Positions 47,950 through 58,219 are shown, numbered from the stretch's first letter. The stretch: 64,000 bases of DNA from Verrucomicrobiia bacterium (GCA_030432565.1 JAUIGV010000023.1:18660-82659), one strand, 5' to 3'. Notes: generated by a model from the letters alone, not told the origin. Numbers and translations are program-made.

Positions 47950-50202
47950 ATGACGAGAACCATCTTCATCGCCCTTCTCACAACCTCCCTCCACGCCTCC
48001 GACTCCCTTTTCGTGGAAGCCGAAGCATTCACTGATCGCGGAGGTTGGGCCGTCGACTCCCAATTCATTCTAAACATGGGATCGGCCTACCTCATGGCGC
48101 ATGGACTTGGCACTCCGGTCGCAGATGCAACCACCGAAGTCACCTTCCCCTCCACCGGCACCTACCATCTCCATGTTCGAACCAAGGATTGGGTTGCAAA
48201 ATGGGAGGCGCCCGGTGCCCCCGGAAAGTTCAAGATCAGCATGAACGGCAAGCCGACCACCACCACCTTCGGAACCGAAGGAGCCGAGTGGCATTGGCAA
48301 AACGGAGGCACGGTCGATATCACGACATCAAAGACTACCCTCAAACTTCACGATCTCACCGGGTTCAATGGTCGCTGCGACGCTCTCTACTTCACCAAAG
48401 ATCCCAAAGACATTCCGCCAAACGACGGTCAGGCTCTTTTCGAATTCCGAAGAAAGGCTCTCAAACTCCCAGCCACCCCTCCCGTCAAAGATGGCTATGA
48501 TCTCGTGGTTGTCGGTGGAGGATACTCCGGTCTCGGTGCCGCAATCTCCGCCGCCCGACACGGATTGAAAGTCGCCCTGATCCACGATCGCTCCGTCCTC
48601 GGTGGCAATGGCTCATCCGAAGTTCAGGTCTGGGCCATGGGCGGAACCCAGCTCGGCAAATTCCCCCACCTCGGCGAAATCGTGAACGAATTTTCCGACT
48701 TCTCGCGCGACTCTCCTGGATTGGTCCGCGAGTTTGTCGATGACTTGAAGGAGAAGGTCGTTCGCTCCGAGGACAACATTGATCTGTTTCTCAATCACTT
48801 CGCATTCCGGACAAACGCCAAGGACAACCGGATTGAGTCTGTCGACGCTGTCGATACCACCACCGGGGCATTTACCCGTATCGCGGGCTCTCTCTTCTGC
48901 GACGCGACTGGTCACGGAACGATCGGAGCCCAAGCCGGAGCCGATTTCATGATGGCTGAAAAAGGTCACATGGGCATGTCCAACATGTGGTCTGTCAAAG
49001 ATGCCGGGAAAAAAGTGGAATGGCCAAAAACCCCATGGGCTCTCCCCCTTGGAAAGGGAGACTATCCGTCTCTTCATGGATCTCGCGGACCTTATGAGAA
49101 GTTCAAAAAAGCCGAATGGTTCTGGGAAGGTGGTTACGACAAGCACCCCATCAACGATCTCGAGGAAATTCGCGACTGGAACCTTCGCGCCAACTTCGGA
49201 GCCTTCACCCACATCAAGCAATCCGATGCCAATGCCAAGCTGATGTGGATGGCCTTCATTGGAGGCAACCGCGAATCACGAAGACTCGAGGGCGACATCA
49301 TCCTCACCGGAGATGACATCGCCGCCAAAAAGGTTTTCCCGGACGCCAGCGTTCCGACCACCTGGTCCATCGATCTTCACTATCCTAAAAAGGAATTTCA
49401 CAAGGGGGTCGCCAAAGACAACCCTTTCATCTCAATCGCAGTCCACGATCGCAAGGTTAACCGTCAGACCGGATACAACATTCCCTACCGTTGTTTTTAC
49501 TCCAAGAATATCGACAACCTCTTCATGGCGGGTCGCTGTGTTTCTGTGGATCGTCGGGCTCTCGGCACCACCCGTGTCATGCGAACCTGCGGTATGATGG
49601 GCGAGGTGGTTGGTAAAGCAGCCTGGATTGCCACCACCCGCAACACTTCGCCACGGGGAGTCTATCAAAATTACCTACCCATCTTGATCGACCTCATGGA
49701 AAAGCCGGGCCGCGCACGCAGGGAGACCCCAAATGCGCCCCTTGTTGTTCCACCGATTCCCAAGGAAGGCCTCAGGGTCAAACCTCAGAAACAGAACATC
49801 ATCAATCTCAAGGGACTTGTGATTGATGATGTGAAGGCAAAACTCAAGGGGTCGTGGAAAAAGGGTGACGGCCTGAAACCAAACCAGGGGCTCGGTTATC
49901 AGTATGCTCCGCACCCGGCTTCGGCCACCTACAACATTCGGGTTAAGGACACCGGAAAATATGAGGTGCGGGTTCATTGGCTCAACCATGAAAATCGGAC
50001 CACGGCGGCCGAGCTCAGCCTGACTCACGCCAAGGGAAAAGAGACCATCACCTTGGATCAGACCAAGCCACCGGCTCGGAAAACCTACACTTCCCTCGGA
50101 ACCTTTGAGTTTGTCGATGTCCTGCCGGCCAAACTCACAATCACCTCAAAAGCAGCCGGCAATCTCCACATTGATGCCGTCCAGCTTCTCAAGTCAGAGT
50201 AA
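47950..50202 (+). CDS. Secreted FAD-dependent oxidoreductase with C-terminal golvesin-like domain
   Basis: Signal peptide; GYDLVVVGGGYSGLGAAISAARHGLKVALIHDRSVLGGNGSSEVQVW; LFMAGRCVSVDRRALGTTRVMRTCGMMGEVVGKAA; C-terminal TGKYEVRVHWLNHENRTTAAELSL. Confidence 0.88.
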   Translation: MTRTIFIALLTTSLHASDSLFVEAEAFTDRGGWAVDSQFILNMGSAYLMAHGLGTPVADATTEVTFPSTGTYHLHVRTKDWVAKWEAPGAPGKFKISMNGKPTTTTFGTEGAEWHWQNGGTVDITTSKTTLKLHDLTGFNGRCDALYFTKDPKDIPPNDGQALFEFRRKALKLPATPPVKDGYDLVVVGGGYSGLGAAISAARHGLKVALIHDRSVLGGNGSSEVQVWAMGGTQLGKFPHLGEIVNEFSDFSRDSPGLVREFVDDLKEKVVRSEDNIDLFLNHFAFRTNAKDNRIESVDAVDTTTGAFTRIAGSLFCDATGHGTIGAQAGADFMMAEKGHMGMSNMWSVKDAGKKVEWPKTPWALPLGKGDYPSLHGSRGPYEKFKKAEWFWEGGYDKHPINDLEEIRDWNLRANFGAFTHIKQSDANAKLMWMAFIGGNRESRRLEGDIILTGDDIAAKKVFPDASVPTTWSIDLHYPKKEFHKGVAKDNPFISIAVHDRKVNRQTGYNIPYRCFYSKNIDNLFMAGRCVSVDRRALGTTRVMRTCGMMGEVVGKAAWIATTRNTSPRGVYQNYLPILIDLMEKPGRARRETPNAPLVVPPIPKEGLRVKPQKQNIINLKGLVIDDVKAKLKGSWKKGDGLKPNQGLGYQYAPHPASATYNIRVKDTGKYEVRVHWLNHENRTTAAELSLTHAKGKETITLDQTKPPARKTYTSLGTFEFVDVLPAKLTITSKAAGNLHIDAVQLLKSE

Positions 50203-50211
50203 TCGACTACG

Positions 50212-51807
50212 ATGCCGGGAGGGACAGAGCTTTGGGTTCGCCTCTACCGGCTTCTGGTGGTTGCCGCGATCTCTTGGCTGATCCATGAAAAATCGCAGCA
50301 CCGTGAAGCTCTCAGCGACGGAGATTTCACGCTTCTCTTTCCTGAGGCCGTCCGCATTGAAAACGAGGAAGTCTTCAATCAGGAAGGCCGTTCGCTCGGC
50401 TATTTTCTGACGACTTCACCTCAATGTGATCACCTTAGAGGATACTCCGGCCCCACGAGACTTGCCCTTGCACTTGATAGAACCGGGAGACTGACCGAGG
50501 CCCGGATCATTGCATCCTCCGATACCCCCGATCACGTCCAATCGGTTGTGGACAACACGGGTTTTTGGGAGGCACATCGTGGCCTCAGCCTCGGCTCCCC
50601 GGGCAACCCAAAGATTGATGCCGTCACCGGCTCCACCCTGACCAGCTCCGCAATCTCGAGGAGCATCATCGAACGGCTCGGAGGACTCACCACCTCCCGG
50701 CTCTTCCCAACCGACATCCTTGCCGCCGAGCTCCCCGAAGCAGCTTCCATCGAGGAACACCCCGATTGGCCCGGCGTTTTCCGTATGTACGACAAAGATC
50801 GTAATATCGTAGGACACGCCCTTCGCACGGCCCCCTCCCAGGAATACCTCCACGGATACCAGGGCCCAACCGATGTCCTCATCGTCCTTGATAGGGAAGC
50901 AAAAAAGGTGACCCGGATTCGCTTCCGAAAGAGTTACGATAACGAGGACTACTACGAACGAATTCTCGACGACCCCGATTGGCTTGGCCTATACGATGGA
51001 TTGTTCATCGAAGAAATCCTTGCCATCGACCAGTCAAAAATCGAAGGCGTCAGCGGAGCCACTCACACATCCTGGGCGATCGCCGACAGCGTCGCCAGGC
51101 GTCTCGCCCGATTTGAGTCCGATCGTGAACCCCAATCCCGGAAGATCCCGTGGCGCAACATTGCGCTCGTGGCGTTAACCGGCGGCGCTGCCATCTTTTC
51201 GTTTACCAGCTTACGGGGGAATCCAATGGCCCGGATGGTCTGGCAGGTGATTGTCGTGATCTCCCTTGGGATTATTCTCGGCGATCTTCTTTCCCAAGCC
51301 CTCCTTCTCGGCTGGGCACGTCACGGACTTCCCTTCTCCGACTCCTGGGGCCTCCTATTCCTCGCTGCTGCAGCGCTCCTAACCCCTTGGGCCACAGGAA
51401 ACCAACTCTATTGCCATCAACTCTGCCCCCACGGCTTCCTGCAACAATGGCTTGGAAAGCTCCCCGTAAAGCCGGTTAAAATCCCACCAAAACTCAATAA
51501 ACTCCTCTCGCGATTGCCTGCTCTTCTCCTCGTCATTTTGCTTGCCTCAACCATTGTCGGAGCTTCGTGGAATTTGGCCAACTGGGAGGGGTTTGACGCC
51601 TGGCTCTGGCGCTCGGCGGGAATCGCCACAATCACTATCGCCATCGTTGGTCTTATTGCATCCATCTTCAGCCCTTTGGCCTATTGCAAATTTGGCTGCC
51701 CCACCGGGGCTCTCTTCAAGTTCCTCCGCAAATCTTCCGGGGCAAAACAGTTCAGCCTCCGCGACCTCATCTCGGGGATTCTTTGCCTCGCTGCATTCCT
51801 CGCCTGA
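50212..51807 (+). CDS. NosR-like membrane protein with two FMN_bind domains and NapH-type Cys motifs
   Basis: KIDAVTGSTLTSSAIS and KIEGVSGATHTSWAI (flavinylation-type motifs); CHQLCPHGF and CKFGCPTGA; multiple TM. Confidence 0.85.
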   Translation: MPGGTELWVRLYRLLVVAAISWLIHEKSQHREALSDGDFTLLFPEAVRIENEEVFNQEGRSLGYFLTTSPQCDHLRGYSGPTRLALALDRTGRLTEARIIASSDTPDHVQSVVDNTGFWEAHRGLSLGSPGNPKIDAVTGSTLTSSAISRSIIERLGGLTTSRLFPTDILAAELPEAASIEEHPDWPGVFRMYDKDRNIVGHALRTAPSQEYLHGYQGPTDVLIVLDREAKKVTRIRFRKSYDNEDYYERILDDPDWLGLYDGLFIEEILAIDQSKIEGVSGATHTSWAIADSVARRLARFESDREPQSRKIPWRNIALVALTGGAAIFSFTSLRGNPMARMVWQVIVVISLGIILGDLLSQALLLGWARHGLPFSDSWGLLFLAAAALLTPWATGNQLYCHQLCPHGFLQQWLGKLPVKPVKIPPKLNKLLSRLPALLLVILLASTIVGASWNLANWEGFDAWLWRSAGIATITIAIVGLIASIFSPLAYCKFGCPTGALFKFLRKSSGAKQFSLRDLISGILCLAAFLA

Positions 51808-51810
51808 CCA

Positions 51811-52587
51811 ATGTCCAAAAATCTCTATGATGATCTCGATCTTCTTTATCGCGGGATCTGGGGCCGCTCTCTTCACCATGGAGCCTGGATGACAGGGCAC
51901 GAGTCGATTGAAGAAGCTCGCGAAAATCTGATCAAGCTCGCCCTGGGACAATTGGATCCGACGGGAACGATCGCCGACATCGGATGTGGCTACGGAATCC
52001 TCGCCCACAGACTCGTGGATCAATTCAGCTGCGAGGTCATCGCCAACACCAACTCAGAGAGGCAGGCCGCACAGATTTCGCCGGGTCCCGGCTTGGAAGT
52101 TCTTCAAGGTGATTGGCTTCAACAAAAACTCCAACAGGAATCTCTTGAGGGGGTTATTGCCATCGAGAGCCTTTCCCACTTCGCTTCATTCGAGGAGTTT
52201 CTCAAGCACACTCTCCCCGCGCTCAAGCCGGGTGGACGGATTGCGATCTGCGATTGGTTTTCCGAAACCGGTTCCCGCCTCTTTCTGCGTCAACTGGCAG
52301 CGACCGGCAACCTCCCTCCATGGCGCTCCATCTTGTCACTTTCCGCAAAAGCCAGGGCGCTAAATCTACAAGTGCTCCATTCACAAAATCTTTCAAGAGA
52401 GGTCGCTCCGACCTGGTCCGCCCTTCTTTTGAGATCGATTCTGCTTCCATTTCGGAGACCGGGGCTGCTGTTCGCCCTGATGAAAAAAATCATTACCAGA
52501 CCTTCCCTTCTCCTCGCATTTCCATTCATTCGACTGGCCTATGAGACCGGCGATCTCGAATATCATGTCATCTGTTTTGAAAAGTAG
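51811..52587 (+). CDS. SAM-dependent methyltransferase (CFA/gamma-tocopherol-methyltransferase-like)
   Basis: YDDLDLLYRGIWGRSLHHGAWMTG; IADIGCGYGILAHRLV; LKPGGRIAICDWF. Confidence 0.82.
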   Translation: MSKNLYDDLDLLYRGIWGRSLHHGAWMTGHESIEEARENLIKLALGQLDPTGTIADIGCGYGILAHRLVDQFSCEVIANTNSERQAAQISPGPGLEVLQGDWLQQKLQQESLEGVIAIESLSHFASFEEFLKHTLPALKPGGRIAICDWFSETGSRLFLRQLAATGNLPPWRSILSLSAKARALNLQVLHSQNLSREVAPTWSALLLRSILLPFRRPGLLFALMKKIITRPSLLLAFPFIRLAYETGDLEYHVICFEK

Positions 52588-52641
52588 TTTGTTCTTTGCT
52601 CTCGCGATTTGATTCGTGATCCCGTATCCTCGCCGCAGGCC

Positions 52642-53250
52642 ATGAAGAAAGCACGTTTCCCCCGCTCCATTATCCTCGTGGTCGCTCTCTATCTTGTCGC
52701 GGCCATCAGCGCAGCTGTTACCCAGCAGAATTGGGAATTCCTCAAGGTCTACATCCCTTTCTTCATCATTATTGCCGGAGTTGTTGCCCTGATGCACGCG
52801 CGGGTCAACTTCTCAACCTTCCTTCTTTGGTGCCTCACTCTCTGGGGAGCCATGCACCTTGCCGGCGGACTGGTCCGCCTTCCCGATGGCTGGGCATATA
52901 ACGGCGAGCACCAGGTTCTCTACTCATGGTGGGTTGCCGGACAGTGGCTCAAGTATGATCACGTTGTTCATACCTTTGGCTTTGGAACCTGCACCTGGCT
53001 CACCTGGGAAGCACTTCGAGCAAGTGTCCAACAGAGACTGGGAAGAAAGCTCTTCCCTTCCATGGGCATGATCGCCCTTTGCGTCTTCACAGGAATGGGC
53101 CTTGGGGCTTTAAACGAAATCATAGAATTCGTAGCCGTTCTCATGATCCCTGAGACGAACGTAGGGGGGTACATCAATACCGGCTGGGACCTTGTTGCAA
53201 ATCTCGTCGGCTGCCTCTTTGCCGGCATCCTCATTCTATTCCGCGGCTAG
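52642..53250 (+). CDS. DUF2238/YjdF-like membrane protein
   Basis: YDHVVHTFGFGTCTWLTWEAL...MGLGALNEIIEFVAVL...TNVGGYINTGWDLVANLVGCLFA. Confidence 0.82.
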   Translation: MKKARFPRSIILVVALYLVAAISAAVTQQNWEFLKVYIPFFIIIAGVVALMHARVNFSTFLLWCLTLWGAMHLAGGLVRLPDGWAYNGEHQVLYSWWVAGQWLKYDHVVHTFGFGTCTWLTWEALRASVQQRLGRKLFPSMGMIALCVFTGMGLGALNEIIEFVAVLMIPETNVGGYINTGWDLVANLVGCLFAGILILFRG

Positions 53251-53266
53251 GAATTTTTCCGTTGAG

Positions 53267-54232
53267 ATGACTCTTGAGGTGTCAAAAGGAGACGGCCAAC
53301 GGCTTGACGCGTTTTTAGCTTCGGAGCTGCCCAACCTGTCCCGTTCACGCATTCAAAGCTTAATCAAGGAGGGCCACATTCTCCTCAACGAAACCGAAGT
53401 CAAAGCACGTGCCTCGCTTAAATCGGGCGATGTCATTTCAATTGAAATCCCGGAAGAAAGGCCAGCAGCCCCACAACCCCAGGACATTCCTCTCTCGGTT
53501 CTTTACGAAGACGACGACATCATCGTCATCAACAAGGCCGCCGGAATGGTGGTCCACCCTGCTGCCGGCAACGAAGACGGAACCCTCGTGAACGCGCTAC
53601 TTCATCATTGCTCGGGCCAGCTTGCCCCGGAAGGTGGTGAGAGCCGGCCAGGGATCGTTCACCGCCTCGACAAGGACACTTCGGGATGCCTCGTTGCCGC
53701 TAAAACCAACTCCGCGCTCAAGCACTTGGTCCACCAGTTTTCCGAGCGCCAAACCTCCAAGCTCTACCTTTGCATTGCACAATCGCCTCCGAAGGAAGCC
53801 CATCAAACTGTTTTCAACAACATCGCGCGGCATCCCGTTCATCGGCAGAGGATGGACGTCTGTAATCCCGGAGCTGGAAAGCCCGCCATTACCGACTTAC
53901 ACCTGCTCCACACCGCGACCGATGGGACCTCACTTGTTCTATGTGCATTGCATACCGGGCGCACCCATCAAATCCGGGTCCACAACCGCTTTCTTGGCCA
54001 TCCCCTGCTTGGCGATCCGATCTATAGCAAACCCGCCCGCCAGGTATTCAAGGCATCCCGCCTCATGCTCCACGCATGGCGCCTGGGAGTGACCCACCCA
54101 AAATCCGGCGAATGGATTCAGAACGAAGCCCCCATCCCGGAAGAATTTGGGCCTTGGTGCGATGAAGTGACAGAGCGCCTTGACCAAATTCGTTTGATTA
54201 AAGACAGTCGGGAGTTTGACGCGCTCTGGTAA
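53267..54232 (+). CDS. rluD: RluA/RluD-family 23S rRNA pseudouridine synthase
   Basis: S4 domain QRLDAFLASELPNLSRSRIQSLIKEGHILLN; GIVHRLDKDTSGCLVAAKT; HTGRTHQIRVHNRFLGHPLLGDPIY. Confidence 0.94.
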   Translation: MTLEVSKGDGQRLDAFLASELPNLSRSRIQSLIKEGHILLNETEVKARASLKSGDVISIEIPEERPAAPQPQDIPLSVLYEDDDIIVINKAAGMVVHPAAGNEDGTLVNALLHHCSGQLAPEGGESRPGIVHRLDKDTSGCLVAAKTNSALKHLVHQFSERQTSKLYLCIAQSPPKEAHQTVFNNIARHPVHRQRMDVCNPGAGKPAITDLHLLHTATDGTSLVLCALHTGRTHQIRVHNRFLGHPLLGDPIYSKPARQVFKASRLMLHAWRLGVTHPKSGEWIQNEAPIPEEFGPWCDEVTERLDQIRLIKDSREFDALW

Positions 54233-54277
54233 ACCTCCCGCTCGACTCACACTTCTGAAAGTTGTTCCTCATCATTC

Positions 54278-54892
54278 ATGACCTCTGGACTGAAACGTCG
54301 CTATCTGCGGATTGTTCGGAAAGCCTACCGCTTTCTGCGAAGTCCGGGCATGCGGCGACGAGTCTGGCTCCAGAAAACGATTTCGCCCATGTTCGAGAGA
54401 AGCCTCTGGCATCCGTGCCGCGATTCCGTGGCAAGCGGCCTCGCGGTTGGTCTCTTTGTCTCCATGCTTCCGATCCCCGGACAAATGCTTTTAGCCGGAA
54501 TTTGGGCCGTGCCTTTTCGTGCAAATATTCCGATCGCCTTGGCCGCATGCTGGGTCACCAATCCCATCACCCAGATTCCCATCGTTCTCTTTCAGGAGAA
54601 ATTCGGAGACTTCCTCAGAGAATCTCTGCACATTCCTATCCATCCCCTCCTTCAAAAAATTCAGATTCCATTGGGGCTTTTCCCGGGAATGGAAGGGGAA
54701 TCTCTGAATGGTGGCAGCTTCATCCTGGGATTTCTCTCCCTCGGCTTCCTCCTTTTTATTCTCGCCTATCCAATGGTCTATCTCCTCTCGGCTTTAATGC
54801 CCAAACTTCTCCCCAAGACCCGCTACCAAAGAGCCAAGGCCAAAGTCATCGCCCGCCAGCGCAAGGAGCAACGCCGCCCCGAAAGCAACTAA
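54278..54892 (+). CDS. DUF2062-domain membrane protein
   Basis: ASGLAVGLFVSMLPIPGQMLLAGIWAVPFRANIPIALAACWVTNPITQIPIV. Confidence 0.85.
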   Translation: MTSGLKRRYLRIVRKAYRFLRSPGMRRRVWLQKTISPMFERSLWHPCRDSVASGLAVGLFVSMLPIPGQMLLAGIWAVPFRANIPIALAACWVTNPITQIPIVLFQEKFGDFLRESLHIPIHPLLQKIQIPLGLFPGMEGESLNGGSFILGFLSLGFLLFILAYPMVYLLSALMPKLLPKTRYQRAKAKVIARQRKEQRRPESN

Positions 54893-55500
54893 CCTTCGGA
54901 CAACTCATCGTTCTTAATTTTCGACTCTTCCGGGCGAAAGGCGGAGAGAAAGAGCAAGACAGCCGCGACCGAAATGCAGGAATCGGCAACATTGAAGGTC
55001 GGAAAGAAGCCCTGGCTCCTCGGGTCAATTTTTTCGTAGCCGGGTAACTTCACACGGATAAAATCAACGACATATCCTTTGGATAGGCGCGTTACAAAAG
55101 ATTTCTCTTCGTGCTGCTCCAGCCAAAAGCCCTGTAGCAAACGGTCGGTCAAATTTCCAAGAACGCCCGCCACCAAAAGAGCGGCCGCAAGTCGGGCAGG
55201 CAGATTTGCAAAGGCTCCTTTCCTCCAAAAAACGGTGATGAGCACTAATGCTAGGATGAGAACCAGGAGGAAGACGAAGGGAGCCCAGGTGGTCCCGTTG
55301 CCCAATCCAAAGGCCACCCCCTGGTTATGGATGCGCCACCACCAGAGAAAGCCATCAATGACTTCAACCGGAGCATCAGGAGTATGAAAGTCAGTCGAGA
55401 TTGGCTCGCGAAAGCGAAACACCACCCACCATTTCGTAATTTGATCCAGCAGGAAAAGCGGAAGGCTGAGAACAAGGAATATAATCGGAAGGCGCTTCAT
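54889..55500 (-). CDS. lspA: Lipoprotein signal peptidase (SPase II)
   Basis: LDQITKWWVVF...IHNQGVAFGLGNG...GVLGNLTDRLLQG...GYVVDFI...FPTFNVADSCISVA. Confidence 0.94.
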   Translation of the reverse strand: MKRLPIIFLVLSLPLFLLDQITKWWVVFRFREPISTDFHTPDAPVEVIDGFLWWWRIHNQGVAFGLGNGTTWAPFVFLLVLILALVLITVFWRKGAFANLPARLAAALLVAGVLGNLTDRLLQGFWLEQHEEKSFVTRLSKGYVVDFIRVKLPGYEKIDPRSQGFFPTFNVADSCISVAAVLLFLSAFRPEESKIKNDELSEG

Positions 55501-55536
55501 GATCTTCTTGGGCTGCTATCAGAAACTCGCATGCGA

Positions 55537-56262
55537 TTAAGCGCCGCGCATCAAGGAAATTTCAGCCAAACTGATAAAGGAATTGACCAGATCCTCCCTG
55601 CTTGCCTCTTTCAAGACAGCCACCGGGACAGCCCGCTCCAAGGTGAATTTGCCGGAACGGGTTCGTCTGAGCGAACTCAAATGCGCTCCGCACCCCAGAT
55701 CCTGCCCGATGTCATGGGCGTAGGTCCGGACATAGAACCCTTTCGAACAATCGACCGCGAAACCAACCTCGGGAAGATCAACCTTGGTAATTTGATAGCC
55801 CTTGACATAGACCGCACGCGGCTTCCGCTCGACCACTTGCCCCTTTCGCGCCAATTTGTAGAGCGGAACACCATCTTTTTTGATCGCCGAAACCATCGGC
55901 GGGATCTGCTCAAAGTCACCCGTGTATTTATCGAAAGCGGCAGCGAGTTGTTCAACCGTAAAATCAGGGACTGCTTTCTCCTCCTCAATCTCTCCTTCCT
56001 TGTCCTGCGTCGAGGTCGTGGCCCCAAGTGTCAGAGTTCCCGTGTATGTTTTATCCTCACTCATCAAAAGGTCTTGAATCTTTGTCGCACGATTGATCAC
56101 CAACATCAGCAGACCGGTGGCCATCGGATCAAGCGTTCCGCAGTGACCGATCTTTTTCATATTGAGCTGTCGACGGGCGATCGCCACCACATCGTGGGAA
56201 GTCATTCCGGGAGCCTTGTCGATCAAGAGCACGCCGCTTGGCAGGTCATTGGGATTTTGCAT
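55537..56262 (-). CDS. truB: tRNA pseudouridine-55 synthase
   Basis: GVLLIDKAPGMTSHDVVAIARRQLNMKKIGHCGTLDPMATGLLMLVINRATK. Confidence 0.95.
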   Translation of the reverse strand: MQNPNDLPSGVLLIDKAPGMTSHDVVAIARRQLNMKKIGHCGTLDPMATGLLMLVINRATKIQDLLMSEDKTYTGTLTLGATTSTQDKEGEIEEEKAVPDFTVEQLAAAFDKYTGDFEQIPPMVSAIKKDGVPLYKLARKGQVVERKPRAVYVKGYQITKVDLPEVGFAVDCSKGFYVRTYAHDIGQDLGCGAHLSSLRRTRSGKFTLERAVPVAVLKEASREDLVNSFISLAEISLMRGA

Positions 56263-56273
56263 TAAATCAGTCA

Positions 56274-57272
56274 CTAAGAGATTCCGGCACGCTTTACCGA
56301 TTCGCGGATTACCGCCAAGACTTTCTCCCTGGCCTCCTCCAAAGGTCCCGGCATCCGAATTCCGGCCGCAAGCGCATGTCCACCACCACCGAAAACTCCG
56401 CAAATTTCGCTGGCATTCACACGGGCATCTTTTGAGCGCATCGAAACGCGCACCTTCCCCCCATCGAGGTCCTCAAAGAAAACCGCAACCACAACCCCTT
56501 GCACGGAACGGATAAAATCGATCAACCCCTCGGAATCATCGTCCACCAATTCCAATTCATTTTTAGTGGCCATCGGGAGATCCCACCAGACAAGAAGGCC
56601 GTCATCACTCCGATCGAGAGTGTTTAAGAGAGCCCTCATCAACTCGACCCTGCGATAAGGTTGATTGTCGTAGATCAGTTGATTAATTTCCCCAACATTC
56701 AATCCCCGCCCCACCAAATCAGCCGCCATTTCGTATGTTCGTTGAGTCGTGCCGGGATACTGAAATGATCCGGTATCGGTGGAGACCGCCACATAGATTG
56801 AGTCCCGGGAAATCCTGGAAACCGGAAGACCCAAGGAGATCAGGAGTTCGTAGATGATCTGTCCGGTTGCCGGACTATTCGGATCGACATAACTCAAATC
56901 TCCATAGCCGGGATTCGAAATATGGTGATCGATGTTTATCAAAAGCTTCGCGTTCTTGATCGCCTCGAGGCTCCCTTCGCCAATCCGCACATGTGCAGCG
57001 GTATCCAGGATAATGGCGACCTCAACATCCAGAACACCAACCTCTCCGGAAATCTCCACTTTCTCCGACCCCGGCAGAAATTCCAAACTCTTCGGACATC
57101 CGTCGTTATTCAGATAACGAACCGATTTCCCGAGTTGCTCCAAGGCATGCCCGAGCGCCAAAACCGATCCGATGGCATCCCCGTCCGGACGCACATGACT
57201 CACCACCGCGAACGAATTGTGATCTTCGATGGCTTTTCCGATCTCGGAAAATGTGGCGTTGTCTGGCATCAT
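56274..57272 (-). CDS. DHH/DHHA1 phosphoesterase, NrnA-like
   Basis: VVSHVRPDGDAIGSVLAL, INIDHHISN, VSTDTGSFQY, GGGGHALAAG. Confidence 0.93.
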   Translation of the reverse strand: MMPDNATFSEIGKAIEDHNSFAVVSHVRPDGDAIGSVLALGHALEQLGKSVRYLNNDGCPKSLEFLPGSEKVEISGEVGVLDVEVAIILDTAAHVRIGEGSLEAIKNAKLLINIDHHISNPGYGDLSYVDPNSPATGQIIYELLISLGLPVSRISRDSIYVAVSTDTGSFQYPGTTQRTYEMAADLVGRGLNVGEINQLIYDNQPYRRVELMRALLNTLDRSDDGLLVWWDLPMATKNELELVDDDSEGLIDFIRSVQGVVVAVFFEDLDGGKVRVSMRSKDARVNASEICGVFGGGGHALAAGIRMPGPLEEAREKVLAVIRESVKRAGIS

Positions 57273-57344
57273 TGCGGGCGCGCAGGTTTCCCCACATCGC
57301 CCTTTGGATCAAGTATTGATCGAAAGAATCGGCGCCCGGAGGAC

Positions 57345-58112
57345 TTACTTCCTTTTCTTGGAAAAGAGCCACTTCCAAACCTCGGGATTACGATAAGTGG
57401 CCGACCATGAATCGTGTCCCACGCCGGGATACTCCTTAAATTTCACCTCGGCTCCCGCATCCTTCAAGGCGTCCACCATGACGGCAGATGCTCTCAGCGG
57501 AACAACCCGATCGGCAGCCCCGTGAAAAACCCAAAACGGCACATCTTTCATGGCCTTGGCTGTCGATGGATCACCACCACCACAGACGGGCATCGCCGCC
57601 GCGAAGAAGTCGGGCCGACGGGCCACTGCTCCGAATGATCCAAACCCGCCCATCGAGAGTCCGGTCACATAAATCCGCTTGGGGTCAACCTTGTGAGCCT
57701 TCGCCAATTGATCCACGACTTCAAACACCATCGTCATCATTGCAGAAGGCTTATCCGCCAAACTACCTCCTTTTGGGGAGCGAAAATCGCCCTTGAGATC
57801 CGCCCACCAAACGCCACGATTGCACTGCGGCGCAACAACCACCGCACTTTGATCATTGGATTTCAGCCATGTCAGCAGATCGGGAATCCCATGCGTAAGC
57901 TGCGATTTGTTGTCATCGCCTCTTTCGCCCGCACCATGCAGAAACAGAATCAAGGCAGGCTGCTCTGCTTTTCCGATTTTTGCCCATCGATACGGGAGTG
58001 ACTTTTCGCCCTTTTTGTGAATTTCCGCTTTCATCTCATCAACAGGACCAGCCCAAGCCAAACAGGCGGATGCCGCCACTAATAGGAATACCTTCATTTC
58101 GATGGTCAACCT
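57345..58112 (-). CDS. Secreted alpha/beta hydrolase (prolyl-oligopeptidase/carboxylesterase-like)
   Basis: LILFLHGAGERGDDN, VTGLSMGGFGSF, WVFHGAADRVVP, GVGHDSW; signal peptide MKVFLLVAASACLAWA. Confidence 0.88.
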   Translation of the reverse strand, partial: RLTIEMKVFLLVAASACLAWAGPVDEMKAEIHKKGEKSLPYRWAKIGKAEQPALILFLHGAGERGDDNKSQLTHGIPDLLTWLKSNDQSAVVVAPQCNRGVWWADLKGDFRSPKGGSLADKPSAMMTMVFEVVDQLAKAHKVDPKRIYVTGLSMGGFGSFGAVARRPDFFAAAMPVCGGGDPSTAKAMKDVPFWVFHGAADRVVPLRASAVMVDALKDAGAEVKFKEYPGVGHDSWSATYRNPEVWKWLFSKKRK

Positions 58113-58219
58113 AAACATAACAAATCCAGCTGACAAGCAGGCAGGTGAACCCTTAGAAACAAGAGTTTCGCCGTTTAATTATAATCGATTGGGTTCCCTT
58201 TCTGCGTTAGGGTTGTTCG

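Noticed and set aside
54262-55047. 261-aa ORF overlapping the DUF2062 gene
   Set aside because: Overlaps DUF2062 in another frame and extends into lspA antisense; no plausible product.
58147-58196. GAACCC/GGGTTC inverted repeat between the hydrolase and the 58220 gene
   Set aside because: Only 6-bp arms with ~38 nt spacing; not distinguishable from chance.
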